A stretch of DNA of 64,000 nucleotides from Xanthobacter tagetidis (GTDB lineage Bacteria; Pseudomonadota; Alphaproteobacteria; Rhizobiales; Xanthobacteraceae). Within the stretch, counting starts at the first letter, position 1. Every line of letters starts with the position of its first letter. The stretch spans positions 54,365 through 118,364 of the forward strand of contig NZ_RCTF01000016.1 in the NCBI RefSeq assembly GCF_003667445.1. Reading direction: 5' to 3'. Made by a program: the position numbers and the translations under genes. Below, piece after piece: positions 16,603 to 25,605 of the stretch. The notes beneath the pieces are model-generated. The model searched no databases and was not told the DNA's origin. It was given only the letters and a program-made list of their open reading frames with translations.

Positions 16603-17700
16603 TCAGGCGTGGACACGGGCGGCGGGATCGCCGCCTTGGACCGCACGGGCGGCGGGATCGCCGCCTTGGACCGCACGGGCGGCGGGATCGCCGCGGCTGG
16701 TGGAATGCTCGAAGTGGCGCGCCGCCTCCGGCCGCAGCAGAGCGAGCGCGCTGTGGGCGGCGCGCGCCGCCTCGGCGAAGCCGGTGAGGATCAATTTCAG
16801 CTTGCCGGGATAGTCGGCGATGTCGCCCACGGCGAACACGCCGGCACGCCGCGTCTGCATGCTCGCCGGATCGACCGGAATGCCGGAGGCGCCCGCGTCG
16901 ATGCCGAAGCCGGCGAGCGCCGAGAGGTCCTTGGAGAGGCCGTAGAAACACAGGAGCGCGTCGGCCGCCACCTCCTCCTCGCCGCCCGCCCCGTCGCCGA
17001 GGCGCACGGCCGCGATCCGCCCCCCGGTGCCGGCAAGCCCGGCGAGCGTGCGCGGCGCGGCGATGCGGATGCGGCCCGCTTTCTGCAGCCGCTCGATCTC
17101 GCCGAGCGTCGCCGGCGCGGCGCGGAACACCGGCCGGCGGTGCACCAGCGTCACCTCCGCAGCGCGCGCGGCGAGGATCACCGCCCAGTCGGCGGCCGAA
17201 TCGCCGCCACCGGCGATCACCACCCGCTGGCCGCGGAACCGCTCCGGGTCGTCCACCGCGTAGAACAGGCTCTCGCCCTCGAACGCGGCGAGGCCGGGCA
17301 GCGGCGGCCGGTTGGGGCCGAACGCGCCGGCCCCCGCCGCCACCACCACCGCGCGGGCGGCCGCCTCGCTGCCGTCCGACAAGGCGATGCGGAAGCCCTC
17401 CCCGTCCTGGCGCAGGCCCACGGCGCGCCGGCTAAGCAGATAGAGCGGCGCATAGGGCGCCGCCTGCTGCACGAGGTCCGCCACCAGCGCGGCCGCGGTC
17501 ACGGAAGGGCGGCCGGGAATGTCGTAGATCGGCTTTTCCGCATAGAGCGCCGCGCACTGGCCGCCGGGCGCGTCGAGCGCGTCCACCACCAGCGCGTCGA
17601 GCCCGGCCTGGCCGAGCGCGAAGACGGTGAACAGGCCCACCGGACCCGCCCCGATCACCGCCACGTCGCGCATCGCCCCCGCCCTTGCGGAGCCGCTCAT
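16603..17700 (-). CDS. FAD-dependent ferredoxin-NAD(P)H reductase (thioredoxin-reductase-like)
   Basis: 365 residues. The FAD motif is VAVIGAGPVGLFTVFALG, followed by DAPGGQCAALYAEKPIYDIPG, which lacks the redox CxxC of thioredoxin reductase and matches the TrxR-like ferredoxin-NADP reductases. The NAD(P)-binding loop is VVIAGGGDSAADWAV and a second FAD contact is GVFAVGDIADYPG. Family proteins end shortly after the HFEHST block; here a tail of about 28 residues follows, encoded by a 30-base tandem repeat. The start codon overlaps the stop of the molybdopterin oxidoreductase by four bases (ATGA). Predicted role: NAD(P)H to ferredoxin electron transfer. Confidence 0.88.
   Translation of the reverse strand: MSGSARAGAMRDVAVIGAGPVGLFTVFALGQAGLDALVVDALDAPGGQCAALYAEKPIYDIPGRPSVTAAALVADLVQQAAPYAPLYLLSRRAVGLRQDGEGFRIALSDGSEAAARAVVVAAGAGAFGPNRPPLPGLAAFEGESLFYAVDDPERFRGQRVVIAGGGDSAADWAVILAARAAEVTLVHRRPVFRAAPATLGEIERLQKAGRIRIAAPRTLAGLAGTGGRIAAVRLGDGAGGEEEVAADALLCFYGLSKDLSALAGFGIDAGASGIPVDPASMQTRRAGVFAVGDIADYPGKLKLILTGFAEAARAAHSALALLRPEAARHFEHSTSRGDPAARAVQGGDPAARAVQGGDPAARVHA
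16615..16694. repeat. 30-bp tandem repeat in the reductase 3' end
   Basis: Two perfect 30-base units (16621-16650 and 16651-16680, each beginning GGCGGGATCGCCGCCTTGGA) are followed by a 14-base partial copy and preceded by a 6-base partial copy. On the coding strand they add tandem GDPAARAVQG units to the C-terminus. The unit length keeps the frame open. Confidence 0.9.
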
Positions 17701-19739
17701 TCCGCCGCCTCCGGCCGCACGAGGCGCGCCTCGGTGCCGTGGACGGTGGTGCTCTCGGCGATGTCGCTCTTGCGGCCCGGCACCAGCGCATTGACGTTGG
17801 CGTCGCCCGGCGAATGGCCCGGCCAGCGGCCCTTGTGCATCAGCCCGACACCGGGAAGCGTGCGGTCGGAGATGGTGACGCTCACCGGCACGCGCCCCTC
17901 GCCATTGGCGAGCAGCACCTGGTCGCCCTCGGCGAGCCCCCGGCGCGCCGCATCGTCCGGATGCAGCGCCACGGTGGGCGGGCCGAGCCGGCGCTGGATC
18001 ATGGGATCGTTGCCGTAGCTCGAATTCATCTGCCACTGCGAGGCAGGGGAGAGGATGCGCACCAGCCCGTCCTGCGGCGGCGCGTCCGCATGGGCGAGCG
18101 GCAGGCGCGGCAGGCCAAGCGCTTCGGCCTGCGCGCTCGCAAGCTCGATGCGGCCGGACGGCGTGCCGAAGGCGAGGCCCTCGAACTGCACCTTCGGCTC
18201 GGGGAAGACGGTGGCCGTGCCGATGGCGGAAAGGTCCGCGAACGTGCCCGCGAACGGCGTCTGCGCGAGCAGACGCGCGATCAGGTCGGCGTCGCTCTCG
18301 AACAGCTCCGGCTCTGTGAAGCCCATGGCGGCGGCGAGCCGGCGGAAGATCTCCGAATTGGGCAGCGCCGCGCCGGGCGGGTCGCCCGCCTTCACCTGCG
18401 CCGAGACGGTGAGGTCGAAATAGGACAGCACCAGGTCGTCGCATTCGAGGAAGCTCGCCGCCGGCAGCACGATGTCCGCATAGGCGGTGGTGTCGGTGTG
18501 GAACAGCTCCACCGCCACGTGGAACAGGTCCTCGCGCTTCAGCGCCTGGCGCAGCCGCGCCTGCTCGGGAGAGGAGGCGGCGGGGTTGTTGTTCCAGTTC
18601 ACGAAGGCGCGGGCGCGGCCGGCATCCTCCAGGGTCGCGGCGAGGTCCATGTGGCTGATGGCGGGCGGGGCGTCCGCCGCGAGTTCGGGGCAGGTGATCG
18701 TCGCCATGTCGATGCCGCGCCCGCCGGGGCCGTTCATGTAGAGGAAGCCGGCGCCGGGCCTGCCGAGATTGCCGGAGAAGGCCACCAGCGCCGCCAGCGC
18801 GCGGAACGCGTTGCCGCCATAAGGCTGGCGCTGCACGCCCTGGCCGAGCCACAGCAGCGAGGGGCCGGCGCCGTAGGCCCGCGCCGCCTCCTCGATGCGC
18901 GCCGCCGGCACGCCGCAAAGCGCTTCCGCGCGCTCGGGCGTCATGTCGGCGATGGCGGGGGCAAGCGCCTCGGCGCCCAGCACATGGGCGGCGAGGAAGG
19001 CCTCGTCCACCATCCCATCGCGCTTCAGCACGTGGATGAAGGCGAAGGCCAGCGCCGCGTCGCTGCCGGGCCGAAGCTGCAGATGCAGGTCGGCGGCGCG
19101 CGCGGTGTCGTGGGCGATGGGGTCGACCGCGATGATGCGCGCGCCGGCCGCCTGCGCCGCCTTGAGCCAGCCCTTGTTCTGGTGCGGCGCGGAGAAGGAG
19201 GGGTTGGCGCCCCACACCACGATGGTGCGGGCCGCGCTTGCGGTGCGCGGGTCGAAGCCTTCCAGCGAGTTGCCGAAGGTCATCTCCAGCGCCACGTGGC
19301 CGGCCTTGTTGCAGACCGTGTCGGGATCCACCTCGGTGGCGCCGAGGCGATTGAAGAAGCGGATGGGATACCAGCCGCCGACAAGGCCGACCGTGCCGGT
19401 GTAGTGGGTGTGGAGGATGGTGCGCACCGCACCCTCGGCGGCGAGCGCGCCGAACCGGTCCGCGATCAGCCCCAAGGCCTCGTCCCAGGAGATCGGGGCG
19501 AACGCGCCCTCCCCCTTGGCGCCGACGCGCTTCAGGGGCGTCGCGAGCCGCAGGTCCGGGGCGCGCCAGGCGCCGTTATAGGCGATGGCGCACTTGCCGC
19601 AGAGCGCACCGCGGGTAATCGCGTGCTCCGGATCGCCGAGGACCTTCTGGATTGTCCCGCCTTTCCGACTCACGACGACGCCGCAGGCATCGTAGCAGTC
19701 CCTCGGGCAGGTGGTCTTGATGACGTCCGCATCGGCCAT
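17697..19739 (-). CDS. Molybdopterin-dependent oxidoreductase (bis-MGD family)
   Basis: 680 residues. The N-terminus binds a [4Fe-4S] cluster through C11-x3-C15-x3-C19-x27-C47. The molybdopterin domain follows (VVWGANPSFSAPHQNK, a pterin-binding segment) with a Cys in DTVCNKAGHVALE as candidate Mo ligand, and a C-terminal MGD-binding beta barrel (VALHPDDAARRGLAEGDQV). No Tat leader precedes the cluster, so the enzyme is cytoplasmic. It is the first gene of an operon with the ferredoxin reductase and ferredoxin, which suggests an NAD(P)H-dependent reductase, or the reverse, of an unknown substrate. It is not assignable to formate dehydrogenase, BisC or nitrate reductase by sight. Confidence 0.9.
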   Translation of the reverse strand: MADADVIKTTCPRDCYDACGVVVSRKGGTIQKVLGDPEHAITRGALCGKCAIAYNGAWRAPDLRLATPLKRVGAKGEGAFAPISWDEALGLIADRFGALAAEGAVRTILHTHYTGTVGLVGGWYPIRFFNRLGATEVDPDTVCNKAGHVALEMTFGNSLEGFDPRTASAARTIVVWGANPSFSAPHQNKGWLKAAQAAGARIIAVDPIAHDTARAADLHLQLRPGSDAALAFAFIHVLKRDGMVDEAFLAAHVLGAEALAPAIADMTPERAEALCGVPAARIEEAARAYGAGPSLLWLGQGVQRQPYGGNAFRALAALVAFSGNLGRPGAGFLYMNGPGGRGIDMATITCPELAADAPPAISHMDLAATLEDAGRARAFVNWNNNPAASSPEQARLRQALKREDLFHVAVELFHTDTTAYADIVLPAASFLECDDLVLSYFDLTVSAQVKAGDPPGAALPNSEIFRRLAAAMGFTEPELFESDADLIARLLAQTPFAGTFADLSAIGTATVFPEPKVQFEGLAFGTPSGRIELASAQAEALGLPRLPLAHADAPPQDGLVRILSPASQWQMNSSYGNDPMIQRRLGPPTVALHPDDAARRGLAEGDQVLLANGEGRVPVSVTISDRTLPGVGLMHKGRWPGHSPGDANVNALVPGRKSDIAESTTVHGTEARLVRPEAAE

Positions 19740-19947
19740 GGCGCATCGGCCTCGTATTGGGGAAGAAAGGGCGCTCGCCGCCGTCCGCAGCGGCCGGCTC
19801 GCCAGGGAAACCTAAGCGAAACCCGCCCCGTCGCCGAAGCGCTCCATAAGCTGGTCCTATCGATTTTTCCCAAAGCGGAACCATTCCACGCCTTGTGAAC
19901 CGAACCGCCCGGCCGCAGGCTCTCAAGTGAAGTTGGAGAGCCGAGGC

Positions 19948-20832
19948 ATGACCAGGATGAATATCGAGGGTGTTGTTCTGTTTTCGGTGACGCCGATCGC
20001 GGCGGACGGCTCCATCGACTACACGCGGTGGAAGAAACATCTTGACGAAGCGCTCGCCGCTGGGATCCACAGCGTCACGCTCTTCGGCAGCACGGGCGCC
20101 AACGGCTACTTCACCGAAGCCGAGAAGATGAAGGCGCTGGAAGAGGTCGCCACCCATCTCGGCGGCAAGGTGCCGGTGATGACCGGCATCGGCGCCATGA
20201 CCACGGCGGAAAGTGTTCGCCTCGCCAAGCACGCCGCTGGCGCCGGTGCCGACGCGGTGCTGGTGGTGCCGCTGAACTACTGGAAGCCCACCGAGCGGGA
20301 AATAATCACCCATTATGAAGCGGTCGGCGCCGCCAGCGACCTGCCCATGTGGCTCTACAACAACCCGCCGCTCGCCGGCATCGACCTTACCCCGGCGCTG
20401 GTGAAGAAGCTCTCGTCCATCCCGACCCTGGTGGGCATGAAGGATTCCTCCGGCGACCTCTCGCGCGCCTTCATGGTGCCGAAGATCACCGGCGGCAAGG
20501 TGAAGGTGGGCATCGGCCAGGACACGCTGATCCTGGAGCCGGCGCTCGCCATCGCCCCTGCCTGGTTCACCGGCCTTGCCAACATCTGCCCCGCCGAGTG
20601 CGTCGCCTTCTGGAACGCGGCCAAGGCCGGCGACGTGGCGGCGGCCTATGCCGCGGCGGCCAAGCTCTTCCCCCTGAGCGAGATCGGCGGGCGCTACGGC
20701 ATCATCCGCGTCGCCCACGAGGGTCTCGCGCTGATGGGCAAGAGCGCCGGCTATCCGCGCCCGCCGCTGCTGCCGCTGGAGCCTGCCGCCGCCGCCGAGG
20801 TGAAGGCGGCCATGGACGACCTGTTCGCCTGA
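19948..20832 (+). CDS. DapA-superfamily aldolase/lyase (not canonical DapA)
   Basis: 294 residues, a TIM barrel of the dihydrodipicolinate synthase/N-acetylneuraminate lyase superfamily. The Schiff-base lysine is in LVGMKDSSGD, the catalytic tyrosine in MWLYNNPPLAGI, and the substrate loop is FGSTGANGYFTEAEK. Canonical DapA has an arginine soon after YN.P to bind the semialdehyde carboxylate; here that segment reads LAGIDL, so lysine biosynthesis is unlikely. A keto-acid aldolase or dehydratase role is more plausible. ATG 19948 has a GAG ribosome site. It heads the Liv-type transporter operon and may process the imported compound. Confidence 0.85.
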   Translation: MTRMNIEGVVLFSVTPIAADGSIDYTRWKKHLDEALAAGIHSVTLFGSTGANGYFTEAEKMKALEEVATHLGGKVPVMTGIGAMTTAESVRLAKHAAGAGADAVLVVPLNYWKPTEREIITHYEAVGAASDLPMWLYNNPPLAGIDLTPALVKKLSSIPTLVGMKDSSGDLSRAFMVPKITGGKVKVGIGQDTLILEPALAIAPAWFTGLANICPAECVAFWNAAKAGDVAAAYAAAAKLFPLSEIGGRYGIIRVAHEGLALMGKSAGYPRPPLLPLEPAAAAEVKAAMDDLFA

Positions 20833-20925
20833 GACCGGCGGACAGGCGCCGAACCACACCCGCTTGCGTTGAAAAAAGTTCAGAGCGCCAAAGGCGCCGC
20901 TTCTCCAAACCTTCCGGAGACCGAC

Positions 20926-22215
20926 ATGGACGAGACATCAGGTATCCACCGCCGCGGCGTTCTCAAGGGCATGGCGGGGCTCGCGGCGACCAGCGCCGTC
21001 GGCGCCTTCCCCATGCCCGCCATCGCCCAGAACGCGCCCATCAAGGTGGGCATCATCGCGCCGCGCGCCGGCACCGCCGCCTATATCGGCGCCAACGGCC
21101 TGCGCGCGGTGGAATGGACCATCGAGAAGATCAATGCCGCCGGCGGCATCGCCGGCCGCAAGGTCGAGCTGGTGGTGGAGGAGGAGACCAACGCCAAGGA
21201 GACGCTGGAGCGCGCCCGGCGCCTGGTGCTCCAGGAGAAGGTGGACTGCATCCAGGGCGGCTACTCCACGGGCGTCACGCTGCCCATGGCGCCGACGCTG
21301 GAGGACATGCAGGTGCTCACCATCTTCTGGGACGGCACCACCCAGGACGGCGTGAAGGAGACCATGCCGTCGCCGAAATACGTGTTCAAGAGCACCGACA
21401 ACGAGTGCGAGGCGGTGATGGCCTCGCTGATCGCGCTCAAGCACCTGAAGGGCCAGTTCAAGCGCATTGCCGCCATCAGCCCGGACTACACCTACGGTCG
21501 CAACGTGTGGACCGCCTTCAAGGCGCTCAACAAGAAGTTCGGCATCGACGCCGAGGTGGTGTCCGAGCAGTGGTCGAGCTTCTCCCAGCTCGATTTCACC
21601 GCGAACGTCGCGGCGCTGAAGGCGGCCAAGCCCGACCTCATCTACTGCGTGCTGGGCAATGCGGACCTGCCCATCTTCATGCGCGCGGCCACCAGCGCCG
21701 GCCTCACCGACACCGCCCGCATGGTGCTGGTGCAGGCCGGCCACCAGCACGGCCAGCTCAAGAAGCCCTTCACGCCGGTCGGCACGCTCTTGTGCTACAA
21801 CACCATGTATTTCGCCCGGCCGAACCCCTCCCCGGCCCAGAAGGAATTCGTCGAATACTACATGGACAAGTACAAGGACTATCCGCACTGGGAGAGCGAC
21901 CGCGCCTTCTTCGCCATGAACGTCTACAAGGCGGGCGTGGAGAAGGCGATGGCCGCGAAAGGCGGATCCTGGCCGAAGCCCGAGGAGATCGCCCAAGCGA
22001 TGGAAGGCATCAAGGTGGAGTCCTTCGGCGGCCCGGCCGGCATGCGCAAGGACCACATCGCCGAGGAGATGTTCTACGGCGGCTTCGCCACCCACGACAA
22101 CCCCTATGACGTGTGCACGCTGAAGGACACCTACAGCTACGACGCCTCGGTGCTCCAGAAGCCGCCGGGTGCCGATTTCTGGGGCTGGCTCGAAACCGCC
22201 AATTTCCCGGTCTGA
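20926..22215 (+). CDS. Liv-type ABC substrate-binding protein (system 1)
   Basis: 429 residues. A twin-arginine-like leader (HRRGVLKGMAGLAATSAVG) with cleavage near AIAQN precedes a type I periplasmic-binding domain: IKVGIIAPRAGTAAYIGANG, INAAGGIAGRKVELVVEEET and the DYTYGRNVWTAFK region. It is longer than a typical LivK, as in the group that binds aromatic acids, amides or urea derivatives. ATG 20926 has a CCGGAGA ribosome site. It follows the DapA-like gene by 93 bases. The ligand cannot be told. Confidence 0.9.
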   Translation: MDETSGIHRRGVLKGMAGLAATSAVGAFPMPAIAQNAPIKVGIIAPRAGTAAYIGANGLRAVEWTIEKINAAGGIAGRKVELVVEEETNAKETLERARRLVLQEKVDCIQGGYSTGVTLPMAPTLEDMQVLTIFWDGTTQDGVKETMPSPKYVFKSTDNECEAVMASLIALKHLKGQFKRIAAISPDYTYGRNVWTAFKALNKKFGIDAEVVSEQWSSFSQLDFTANVAALKAAKPDLIYCVLGNADLPIFMRAATSAGLTDTARMVLVQAGHQHGQLKKPFTPVGTLLCYNTMYFARPNPSPAQKEFVEYYMDKYKDYPHWESDRAFFAMNVYKAGVEKAMAAKGGSWPKPEEIAQAMEGIKVESFGGPAGMRKDHIAEEMFYGGFATHDNPYDVCTLKDTYSYDASVLQKPPGADFWGWLETANFPV

Positions 22216-22239
22216 TCCGGCCGGGGGCACTGACGCGAC

Positions 22240-23118
22240 ATGGCCACGGTCGACCTCCTGTTCGCCGCGTTGTTCAACGCTGCGGTCCTGTTCCTCGTCA
22301 CGGCGGGACTGCAGCTCATCTTCGGCGTGCAGCGCATCGTCAATCTCACCGCCGGCTCGCTCTATGCCCTCGGCGCCTATTTCGGCGCCTCGGTGTTCGA
22401 GTGGTTCTCGGCACAGGGCGGCTCCCCCGCGTTGCTCCTGCCGGTGCTCATCCTGTCCGGCCTCCTGGCCGGACAGGTGGGCTTCGTCATCGAGCGGGTG
22501 CTGCGCACCGTCTACGGCCGCGACGAGGCCTTCCAGCTGCTCATGACGTTCGCCTTCGTGCTGATGTTCCAGGACGTGCTGCGCTATGTCTGGGGCGCGC
22601 AGCCTCGGCTCCTCGGCGACCTGCCCTCGGTCTATGGCACGCTCGCCGTGGGCGGCTTCACCTTCCCGGTCTACAACCTTCTGGTCATGCTGAGCGCCCT
22701 GGTGGTGGCCGGCCTGCTCTACTGGCTGATCGAGCGCACCAGCCTCGGGCACGTGGTGCGCGCCACCGCCGAGAACGGCCGCATGGCGGAGGCGCTGGGC
22801 GCCAACACGCGGCGCATCAATACGCTGGTGTTCGTGCTCGGCTCCATGCTCGGCACGGTGGGCGGGGCGCTCGTCATCCCCACCACCGCCGCCTCGCTGG
22901 AGATGCCCATCGCGCTCATCGTCGAGGCCTTCGCCGTGGTGGTGATCGGCGGGCTCGGCAGCATCCGCGGCGCCTTCCTCGGCGCCATCATCGTCGGCGT
23001 GCTGCGGGCACTCTCGCTGACCTACTTCCCGGAGCTGGAGGTGATGTCCATCTATCTGGTGGTGATCGTCGTCCTCGTGGTGCGGCCCTACGGGCTGTTC
23101 GGAAAGGCCGAGGCATGA
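22240..23118 (+). CDS. Liv-type ABC permease, LivH-like (system 1)
   Basis: 292 residues with about eight predicted helices and LivH hallmarks: GLQLIFGVQRIVNLTAGSLY near the N-terminus, a VVRATAENGRMAEALGANT cytoplasmic loop and VVVIGGLGSIRGAFLGAII near the end. It starts 24 bases after the binding protein. The stop overlaps the LivM-like start by four bases (ATGA), indicating coupled translation. Confidence 0.93.
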   Translation: MATVDLLFAALFNAAVLFLVTAGLQLIFGVQRIVNLTAGSLYALGAYFGASVFEWFSAQGGSPALLLPVLILSGLLAGQVGFVIERVLRTVYGRDEAFQLLMTFAFVLMFQDVLRYVWGAQPRLLGDLPSVYGTLAVGGFTFPVYNLLVMLSALVVAGLLYWLIERTSLGHVVRATAENGRMAEALGANTRRINTLVFVLGSMLGTVGGALVIPTTAASLEMPIALIVEAFAVVVIGGLGSIRGAFLGAIIVGVLRALSLTYFPELEVMSIYLVVIVVLVVRPYGLFGKAEA

Positions 23119-24065
23119 AGACCACCCTCGCCTTCCTCGCCGTGCTCGCGGCGTTCGCGGCCGCGCCGTTCGCGCTGGGGCCCTATTACACCACCCTCAT
23201 CATCCCGATCCTCGCCTATGCCATCGCCCTCATCGGCCTCAACCTGCTGTTCGGCTATGGCGGACTGCTGTCGTTCGGCCACGCCATGTTCCTCGCTATC
23301 GGCGCCTATGCCAGCGCGGTGATGGGGGCGAAGCTCGGGGTGCGCTCGTTCGAGGCGCAGCTCATCGTGGCGATGCTCGCGAGCGGCACGGTGGCGGGGC
23401 TCATCGGCCTCCTGTGCCTGCGCTACACCACCATCTTCTTCTCCATGCTGACGCTCGCCTTCGGCATGATCTTCCACTCCTTCCTGTTCAAGTTCTACGA
23501 CCTGACGGGCGGCGAATCCGGCATCTCCGTGCCGCGGCCGAGCCTGTTCGGGGCGAGCCATGCGGGCCTGAGCAAGACCGCCTTCCTGGTGGGTCCGTTC
23601 TACTGGTACGCGCTCGGCCTGTTCGCGGTGATGTTCCTCGTCATGGCGCTCGTCGTCGCCTCGCCGTTCGGCCTCGCGCTGAAGGCGGCGCGCGACAACG
23701 AGCGCAAGACCGCCTTCCTGGGCGTGCCGGTGTTCTGGGTCCGCTATGTCGCCTTCGTGCTGTCGGGCATCTATTGCGCGGTGGGCGGGGCGGTGCTGGC
23801 GGTGAGCATCGGCGCGGCGGACCCGGAACTGTCGTTCTGGACCCAGTCGGGCAACATGATCTTCATCATCATCCTGGGCGGGCTCGGGCAGTTGTTCGGG
23901 CCGGTGGTCGGCGCGGTGTCCTTCACGCTGCTCCAGGACGCGCTGATGGCGAACACCCAGTACTGGCGGTTCGCGCTCGGCGCCATCCTCGCCTTGATCA
24001 TCATCTTCGCGCCGCGCGGCATCCTCGGCCTCATCACGCGCGCTCTGGACTGGAGGCGGCGATGA
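23115..24065 (+). CDS. Liv-type ABC permease, LivM-like (system 1)
   Basis: 316 residues. LivM pattern: LIGLNLLFGYGGLLSFGHAM at residues about 40-60, KAARDNERKTAFLGVP as the loop that meets the ATPase, and IFIIILGGLGQLFGPVVGA near the C-terminus. The protein ends with a basic DWRRR tail. It overlaps both neighbours by four bases (ATGA), so the operon is translationally coupled. The long open frame upstream of this ATG is the shadow of LivH. Confidence 0.93.
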   Translation: MKTTLAFLAVLAAFAAAPFALGPYYTTLIIPILAYAIALIGLNLLFGYGGLLSFGHAMFLAIGAYASAVMGAKLGVRSFEAQLIVAMLASGTVAGLIGLLCLRYTTIFFSMLTLAFGMIFHSFLFKFYDLTGGESGISVPRPSLFGASHAGLSKTAFLVGPFYWYALGLFAVMFLVMALVVASPFGLALKAARDNERKTAFLGVPVFWVRYVAFVLSGIYCAVGGAVLAVSIGAADPELSFWTQSGNMIFIIILGGLGQLFGPVVGAVSFTLLQDALMANTQYWRFALGAILALIIIFAPRGILGLITRALDWRRR

Positions 24066-24821
24066 CGGAAATGCTGCTGCGCGCCTTCGAGGTCACCAAG
24101 CGCTACGGTGCCTTCACGGCGCTCTCGGGGGTGTCGTTCGACATCACCAAGGGCGAGGTGGTGGCGGTGGTCGGCCCCAACGGGGCGGGCAAGACCACGC
24201 TGGTCAACACGCTCTCCGGCCTGTTCCTGCCGGACGAAGGCGACGTGATCTTCGAGGGCCGCTCGGTCAAGGGCCTCGGGCCGAGCGCGCTCGCCTTGCG
24301 CGGGCTCGCGCGCTCGTTCCAGCTCGTCACGGTCTATCCGAGCTTCACGGTGGAGGAGATGATCGCGGTCGGCGCCTTTGCCCGCGCGGGCGAGACCTTC
24401 CGCCTGTTGAAGCCCGCCGGCGTCTACCGGCGCGAGCGCGACGAGGTGCGGGAGGTGGCGGCGGCCTTCGGCCTCGCGCACCGGCTCACCACCCCCTGCG
24501 CCTCGCTCTCGCAGGGCGAGAAGAAGCTGGTGGACATCGCCAGCGCCCTCACTTTGCGCCCGCGCCTGATCCTCCTGGACGAGCCCACCAGCGGCATCTC
24601 CAGCGCCGACAAGGACCGCATCATGGAGACCCTGCTTGCAGCCGCCGAGCGGCTCGGCGTGGAAAGCCTGGTGCTGGTGGAGCACGACATGGAGCTGATC
24701 GCGCGCTACGCCACCCGCGTCGTCGGCCTAAAGGCGGGGAGCCTCGTCGCCGACATGCCGCCCGACGCCTTCTTCCGCGACCCCGAGGTGATCGACACCC
24801 TCGTCGGCAAGGTGCCCCACA

Positions 24822-24835
<14 letters not shown>
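24062..24835 (+). CDS. Liv-type ABC ATP-binding protein, LivG-like (system 1)
   Basis: 257 residues. Walker A (GPNGAGKTT), Q-loop (SFQLVTVYPSFTV), signature (SLSQGEKKLVDIASAL) and Walker B (LILLDEPTSGISS), with the switch His in LVEHDMELI. The signature is SQGE rather than SGGQ, a tolerated variation. It overlaps LivM by four bases and LivF by fourteen. Confidence 0.93.
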
Positions 24836-25532
<697 letters not shown>

Positions 25533-25605
25533 GGCATACGCCATCCCAGCCAAGTGGCACGCGAATTGCTATGCTCAGCCTTGGGCGCAAGGAACGGGCA
25601 GGCAC

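Noticed and set aside
17685..19898. 737-codon plus-strand open frame opposite the molybdopterin enzyme
   Set aside because: It is an antisense shadow caused by high GC; the minus strand has clear catalytic motifs.
19948..20832. Assignment as lysine-biosynthesis DapA
   Set aside because: The arginine after the catalytic Tyr is missing and the gene sits with an importer.
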